The position numbers and the translations under genes are program-made. The notes beneath the pieces were generated by a model. The model worked only from the letters and a program-made list of their open reading frames with translations, had not been told where the DNA came from and made no database searches. From SZUA-76 sp945787585 (GTDB taxonomy: Bacteria; Pseudomonadota; Gammaproteobacteria; SZUA-140), in NCBI GenBank assembly GCA_947258425.1, contig CAMYIG010000032.1, positions 1-19,100 on the forward strand: 19,100 nucleotides of DNA, read 5' to 3'. Of this stretch, positions 15,454 through 19,100 are shown piece after piece (the first letter of the stretch is position 1; each line of letters opens with the position of its first letter).

Positions 15454-16686
15454 GTGGCTCATCCAAATCTAGATCTATCTAATAACGTGCCGAAAGAAAA
15501 AAATAGCTGGTTACTTCCCGACGGGATTGACGAATTTTTGCCGCCGCAGGCTGAACGCCTGGAGCGCTTGCGTCGTTCAATACTGGATCTCTACAGTAGT
15601 TGGGGGTACGAGTATGTGATCCCCCCGATGGTTGAATATCTTGAGTCTCTGCTGGTAGGGGCCGGGACTGAGCTCGAGCTTGAGACCTTTAAACTGATCG
15701 ATCAGAAAAGTGGTCGCTTGCTGGGTGTACACGCTGATATGACGCCGCAGGTAGCGCGTATCGATGCCCATCGCCTTAATCGTACTGGTCCGACCCGCCT
15801 CTGTTATCTCGATGTCGTACTGCACACACGGCAGGATGGTTTCTCTCGTGGCCGTTGTCCGCTACAGGTAGGGGCCGAACTCTATGGGCACGCCAGCATC
15901 GAGAGCGATGTCGAATCGATTCATCTTATGGTTGAAACATTGCGGCTGGCAGGGCTGGATGAGATTCACATCGATCTTGGCCATGTCGGTATTTTTCGTG
16001 CGTTAGCGCATCGTGCGGGCCTTACCGCTTCACAGGAGGCGCTGTTGTTTAATGCCTTGCAGCGCAAGGCGAAACCCGAAATTGAAGGGTTGCTAAGCGA
16101 GAGCTGTAAGAACGCGGATGATCGTACTATGCTGCTGGCTCTGGTCGACCTTAACGGCGGTACTGAGGTGCTGGAAAAAGCACGCAAGATTTTGCACGCA
16201 GCGGGTGACGAGGTGTTGAAGGCGATCGATACATTGCAACAGATCGCCGCGCATGCGGCTCAACGCATGGGTGATATCTCGCTCTATTTTGATCTCGCGG
16301 AACTGCGCGGCTATCGTTATCAAACGGGCGTTGTATTTGCTGCCTTTGTCCCTGGGCATGGACAGGAAGTGGCGCGTGGCGGGCGCTATGATGATATTGG
16401 CAGCGTCTTTGGGCGCTCCCGTCCTGCCACTGGTTTTAGCTCAGATCTCAAGACATTGATGCTCCTGAGTAACTCTGCGCTTTCGAGGCCGAGCGCAATT
16501 GTGGCCTATCCGTGCGATGACAGTGATCAGCGTGCGGCACTGCAGCGCTTTATTGAGGCGCTCCGTGAAGAGGGCGAGCGAGTGATCGAGTTCCTGCCGG
16601 GGCAGTCGACAGATATGAGCGATAGCGGTTGTGACCGTAAAATCGTTGAGGTTAATGGTCAGTGGCAGGTGGTTGAGCTGGAATAG
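15454..16686 (+). CDS. hisZ: ATP phosphoribosyltransferase regulatory subunit HisZ
   Basis: HisZ is a histidyl-tRNA-synthetase-like protein without aminoacylation activity that combines with the short form of HisG to make the first enzyme of histidine synthesis and gives it histidine feedback control. The 410 residues contain LLPDGIDEFLPPQAERLERL (20-39), motif-like GVHADMTPQVARIDAH (91-106) and a glycine-rich VARGGRYDDIG element (about 308-318), but no C-terminal anticodon-binding domain as in HisRS. The length is slightly above the typical 390. hisG is not in the window. The chosen start is GTG (15454); an in-frame GTG at 15487 would shorten it by 11 residues. Neither has a good ribosome site (AAGG at 15432-15435 is 18 bases away), so the N-terminus is uncertain. 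Confidence 0.92.
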   Translation: MAHPNLDLSNNVPKEKNSWLLPDGIDEFLPPQAERLERLRRSILDLYSSWGYEYVIPPMVEYLESLLVGAGTELELETFKLIDQKSGRLLGVHADMTPQVARIDAHRLNRTGPTRLCYLDVVLHTRQDGFSRGRCPLQVGAELYGHASIESDVESIHLMVETLRLAGLDEIHIDLGHVGIFRALAHRAGLTASQEALLFNALQRKAKPEIEGLLSESCKNADDRTMLLALVDLNGGTEVLEKARKILHAAGDEVLKAIDTLQQIAAHAAQRMGDISLYFDLAELRGYRYQTGVVFAAFVPGHGQEVARGGRYDDIGSVFGRSRPATGFSSDLKTLMLLSNSALSRPSAIVAYPCDDSDQRAALQRFIEALREEGERVIEFLPGQSTDMSDSGCDRKIVEVNGQWQVVELE

Positions 16687-16708
16687 CTGTTAGCCGACTG
16701 GGGTGGAT

Positions 16709-16733
16709 GAGCGCCACCGCATGGCGTTTTTTT
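16709..16733 (+). terminator. Terminator or attenuator between hisZ and purA
   Basis: CGCCA (16712-16716) pairs with TGGCG (16722-16726) around a 5-base loop (CCGCA) and is followed by T7 (16727-16733). Wobble and A-T pairs can extend the stem slightly. The short stem with a good T-run is an intrinsic terminator of modest strength, 23 bases after the hisZ stop and 35 bases before the purA ATG. It would lower but probably not stop read-through into purA. Confidence 0.65.
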
Positions 16734-16767
16734 GTGCAAAATTATTAATTCGTTGTAAGAGAAAATC

Positions 16768-18060
16768 ATGGGCAAAAATGTAATCGTTATCGGCACTCAA
16801 TGGGGTGACGAAGGCAAGGGTAAGATCGTCGACCTGCTGACCGAAGAGGTCGCGGCAGTCGTACGTTTTCAGGGCGGGCATAATGCCGGCCATACGCTGG
16901 TGATCGATGGTGAAAAAACGGTCCTGCACCTGATCCCTTCAGGTATCCTGCGTCAGGGGGTGCAATGTATCATTGGTAACGGAGTGGTGGTCTCGCCTGA
17001 GGCGCTGTTAACAGAGATCAATATGCTGGAGTCTCGCGGAGTACCGGTGCGCGAGCGCTTGAGTATCAGCGCCGCTTGCCCGCTGATTCTGCCGTATCAT
17101 GTTGCGCTGGATAACGCGCGCGAGATTGCGCGTGGCAAACAGGCGATCGGTACCACCGGGCGCGGGATAGGCCCGGCCTATGAAGACAAGGTTTCACGAC
17201 GCGGGTTGCGTTTGGGTGACCTGTTTCATCGCGAGCGTTTTGCTGCAAAATTGGGCGAAGTGCTGGACTACCACAACTTCATGTTACAGAACTACTACAA
17301 GTCGGAAGCTATTGATTTTCAAAAGGTACTTGACGAGGCTTTAGGCATGCAGGAAATACTGGAGCCACTGATTGCCGATGTGCCGGAGATGATCGCGCAG
17401 TATCAAAAACGGGGTGATAGCCTCATGTTTGAGGGTGCCCAGGGTTCATTGCTTGATATCGACCACGGTACTTATCCCTTTGTCACATCCTCAAATACCA
17501 CGGCTGGCGGCGCTTCCACTGGTAGTGGTATGGGCGTACTCGGATTTGATTACGTGCTGGGGATCACCAAGGCCTACACCACCCGCGTCGGTTCAGGGCC
17601 ATTTCCGACCGAGCTGGACGATGAGACCGGTGGGCATCTGGCAGAGCGCGGTCATGAATTCGGTTCGACCACTGGCCGTGCGCGCCGCTGTGGTTGGTTT
17701 GATGCAGTCGCACTGCGTCGTGCCGCGCAGATCAACAGTGTCTCTGGGCTCTGCATCACCAAACTCGATGTGCTCGATGGGCTTGATACCATCCGCATCT
17801 GCGTCGGCTACAAATATGACGGTGTCGAGAAGCTGGTGCCGCCCGATGGTGCCGAGGCCTTCGCTAATTGTGAGCCGGTTTATGTCGACATGCCTGGCTG
17901 GAACGAAACCACCTTTGGCGTGAAGCGTTATGAAGATCTCCCAACCAATGCAGTGGCCTACCTGAAGCGTATTGCAGAGGTGGTCGAGGTGCCGGTGGAT
18001 ATCATCTCAACCGGGCCAGACCGTGAGGAGACGATTGTGCTGCGTCACCCATTTGAGTAG
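16768..18060 (+). CDS. purA: Adenylosuccinate synthetase
   Basis: PurA joins IMP and aspartate, using GTP, to form adenylosuccinate in the first committed step to AMP. It acts as a cytoplasmic homodimer. The 430 residues match the standard length of about 430. Visible motifs are QWGDEGKGK (11-19) with catalytic Asp14, GGHNAGHT (36-43) with catalytic His42, and the conserved GTTGRGIGPAYEDK loop (128-141). A late TTGRARRCGWFD segment and the C-terminal GPDREETI segment complete the family picture. The ATG is preceded by AAGAGAAAA, a purine-rich but modest ribosome site. Only 35 bases separate it from the upstream hairpin, with no clear promoter there, so transcription likely depends on read-through or on a promoter that is hard to see. 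A strong terminator follows. Confidence 0.98.
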   Translation: MGKNVIVIGTQWGDEGKGKIVDLLTEEVAAVVRFQGGHNAGHTLVIDGEKTVLHLIPSGILRQGVQCIIGNGVVVSPEALLTEINMLESRGVPVRERLSISAACPLILPYHVALDNAREIARGKQAIGTTGRGIGPAYEDKVSRRGLRLGDLFHRERFAAKLGEVLDYHNFMLQNYYKSEAIDFQKVLDEALGMQEILEPLIADVPEMIAQYQKRGDSLMFEGAQGSLLDIDHGTYPFVTSSNTTAGGASTGSGMGVLGFDYVLGITKAYTTRVGSGPFPTELDDETGGHLAERGHEFGSTTGRARRCGWFDAVALRRAAQINSVSGLCITKLDVLDGLDTIRICVGYKYDGVEKLVPPDGAEAFANCEPVYVDMPGWNETTFGVKRYEDLPTNAVAYLKRIAEVVEVPVDIISTGPDREETIVLRHPFE

Positions 18061-18097
18061 CGAAACCATTTATTTGAATAGTCGCTAGTCAATGCAA

Positions 18098-18138
18098 TAA
18101 AAAAGCCCCTGAGGCGTATCACGTCTCAGGGGTTTTTT
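18098..18138. terminator. Strong bidirectional intrinsic terminator after purA
   Basis: CCCCTGAGGCG (18106-18116) pairs with CGTCTCAGGGG (18122-18132) around the TATCA loop, with one G-T wobble. It is followed by T6 (18133-18138) and preceded by A6 (18099-18104), so it works for purA on the plus strand and for the convergent membrane-protein gene on the minus strand. Confidence 0.9.
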
Positions 18139-18146
18139 GTGATCGG

Positions 18147-18527
18147 CTACTTGGCTTCTGCGCTCGTCGTCGTGCTATCCGTTGGCTTCACTTCACTGTT
18201 AGCAGGTGTCGCTTTAGGCTTGATATTGCTCGCAATACGGCCTAGCCCACAGACGGTCGAAAGCGCGAGTTTGTACAGCTCCACGCCAGGCTTGATCAAC
18301 GTATCGACGAGCCCGGGGAGTTTCGCGAGATAGAAACCCAGCCCAATGGTGAGGCCACTGGCGACCAGCGTTGCGAATATGCCGCCGCCGAGGAAGGCGC
18401 TTAGGTTGTACCAGATTGCCAGTGGTGCCAGCAGAATAGAGCCGTACCACAGTGACAGGACAAACAGGAAAAAGGTGGTGACGATCAGTTGAAGTAGTTT
18501 TACGACTAAAACATCTACGGTTTTCAT
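18147..18527 (-). CDS. Small inner-membrane protein, function unknown
   Basis: This 126-residue protein has a long hydrophobic N-terminal region, probably two or three membrane segments (about 7-39, with a possible break near 27-30, and about 44-68). A short amphipathic stretch (about 69-98) and a polar C-terminal tail rich in Thr, Ser, Lys and Ala (about 100-126) follow and are likely cytoplasmic and disordered. There is one cysteine (C93). I recognise no family and no conserved catalytic motif. The ATG (18527) lacks a clear ribosome site, but the hydrophobic start supports it. It converges on purA and shares its terminator, so it is transcribed from the intergenic region on its right. Confidence 0.7.
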   Translation of the reverse strand: MKTVDVLVVKLLQLIVTTFFLFVLSLWYGSILLAPLAIWYNLSAFLGGGIFATLVASGLTIGLGFYLAKLPGLVDTLIKPGVELYKLALSTVCGLGRIASNIKPKATPANSEVKPTDSTTTSAEAK

Positions 18528-18805
18528 GTGCTTAGAGTATCCTTCCAGAATTATTCGAGGTGTTTGTGAATCGTGAGATTACGTATTAGTCGTCAATGTT
18601 CTCACACTAAATTATCGAGGCGCAACACTTTACCTTGAGTACGCCTCCAAACTCATCATATTACTTATTATCTGCAAGATTCAAATAGCGATTGAACAGT
18701 TTTATTTTGTTCTCAAGTAGTTAGAAGGCGCGACACTATGTCGCATTCAAAATGTCATTTGCCCCTGCTAGGATTGCAGTCACTTATTTGAGAGGGGAGT
18801 GATCG
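18528..18805. other. Divergent intergenic region with a small inverted repeat
   Basis: These 278 bases separate the minus-strand membrane protein from the plus-strand gene at the right edge and must hold promoters for both. GCGACA (18730-18735) and TGTCGC (18739-18744) form a perfect 6-bp inverted repeat around CTA, a possible operator or small hairpin 61 bases before the right-hand start. TTGAAC (18692-18697) is -35-like but has no good -10 partner. I see no RNA gene or terminator here. Confidence 0.5.
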
Positions 18806-19100
18806 ATGCGTAGTAAGTTATTCCGAGGTGCGTTGCTGTTGTTTGTGATGGTATGGGCACCCTTGGCTAATGCCTTTGTTGGGCTCTGTTGTGGTAAATG
18901 TGGTGGCAATATGCCGATGAATATTCCCGGTGGCGGCATACCGGAGACCAAAGAATTTCGTTTTAAATTGAGTGCGATGACGATGGGAATGGATGGCCTG
19001 ACGCGTGATGGCGATTCAGTTTCTGCAGATTCTCAGCTGGGAATGCCGATGATGATGGGGCAGCCGACTGGAAAGTTCATGGCGGTGCCGACCTCGATGG
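18806..19100 (+). CDS. Exported protein with Cys- and Met-rich N-terminus (3'-partial)
   Basis: The ATG at 18806 is preceded by a strong GAGGGGAG ribosome site (18793-18800) and opens a frame that runs to the window end (98 residues plus). The first 23 residues are a signal peptide (MRSKLFRG, a hydrophobic core, then LANA, with cleavage before FVG). The mature N-terminus is unusual: LCCGKCGGNMPMNIPGGG has three cysteines in five residues, followed by KEFRFKLSAMTMGMDGL and GMPMMMGQPTGKFM, with methionine strongly enriched. FRFKLS looks like the start of a beta strand, so an outer-membrane barrel with a metal-binding lid is possible. The cysteines are not in a lipobox, so it is unlikely to be a lipoprotein. 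I recognise no named family with confidence. The C-terminus is outside the window. Confidence 0.85.
   Translation, partial: MRSKLFRGALLLFVMVWAPLANAFVGLCCGKCGGNMPMNIPGGGIPETKEFRFKLSAMTMGMDGLTRDGDSVSADSQLGMPMMMGQPTGKFMAVPTSM

Noticed and set aside
18139..18333. Plus-strand 64-residue hydrophobic open frame after purA
   Set aside because: It lies wholly opposite the minus-strand membrane protein gene and starts in the terminator T-run. It is better explained as a shadow of that gene.

Overview
The window looks like ordinary chromosome from a gammaproteobacterium with roughly balanced base composition. The best evidence is gene order. It carries miaA-hfq-hflX-hflK-hflC-DUF2065-hisZ-purA, and separately fmdB-DUF502-aspS, both of which are characteristic neighbourhoods in that class. 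The presence of hisZ, which works with a short-form HisG, points away from the enteric bacteria and towards a free-living, non-enteric lineage. No finer placement is justified from this sequence. There is no sign of phage, insertion sequence, CRISPR array, rRNA or tRNA.

Layout, left to right. Positions 1-342 hold the C-terminal end of a secreted or surface protein with a GCTPGYWK motif, followed by a bidirectional terminator. A minus-strand Atm1/HMT-type ABC exporter (456-2267) is divergent from a plus-strand group: fmdB-like zinc ribbon, DUF502 membrane protein, aspS and nadA. A class I methyltransferase and a small alpha/beta hydrolase follow. Two uncharacterised outer-membrane-type proteins then face each other, with stop codons overlapping by 4 bases (8152-8886 plus, 8883-9899 minus).

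The second half (10053-18060) is the miaA to purA cluster, which combines tRNA modification (MiaA), RNA chaperoning (Hfq), ribosome rescue or stress GTPase function (HflX), control of the FtsH membrane protease (HflK/HflC), a small DUF2065 membrane protein, the regulatory subunit for histidine biosynthesis (HisZ) and the first committed step of AMP synthesis (PurA). Two hairpins lie inside this cluster: a perfect 11-bp stem after hflC with no U-tract, and a terminator-like stem with a T7 run between hisZ and purA. They may set unequal expression along the operon. A bidirectional terminator closes purA against a minus-strand membrane protein of unknown function. The window ends inside a new plus-strand gene encoding an exported protein rich in methionine and cysteine at its N-terminus.

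Most genes are recognisable housekeeping genes. I did not find a convincing undescribed system. The least understood items are the convergent outer-membrane pair, the truncated Met/Cys-rich exported protein at the right edge, the methyltransferase-hydrolase pair, and several intergenic inverted repeats.
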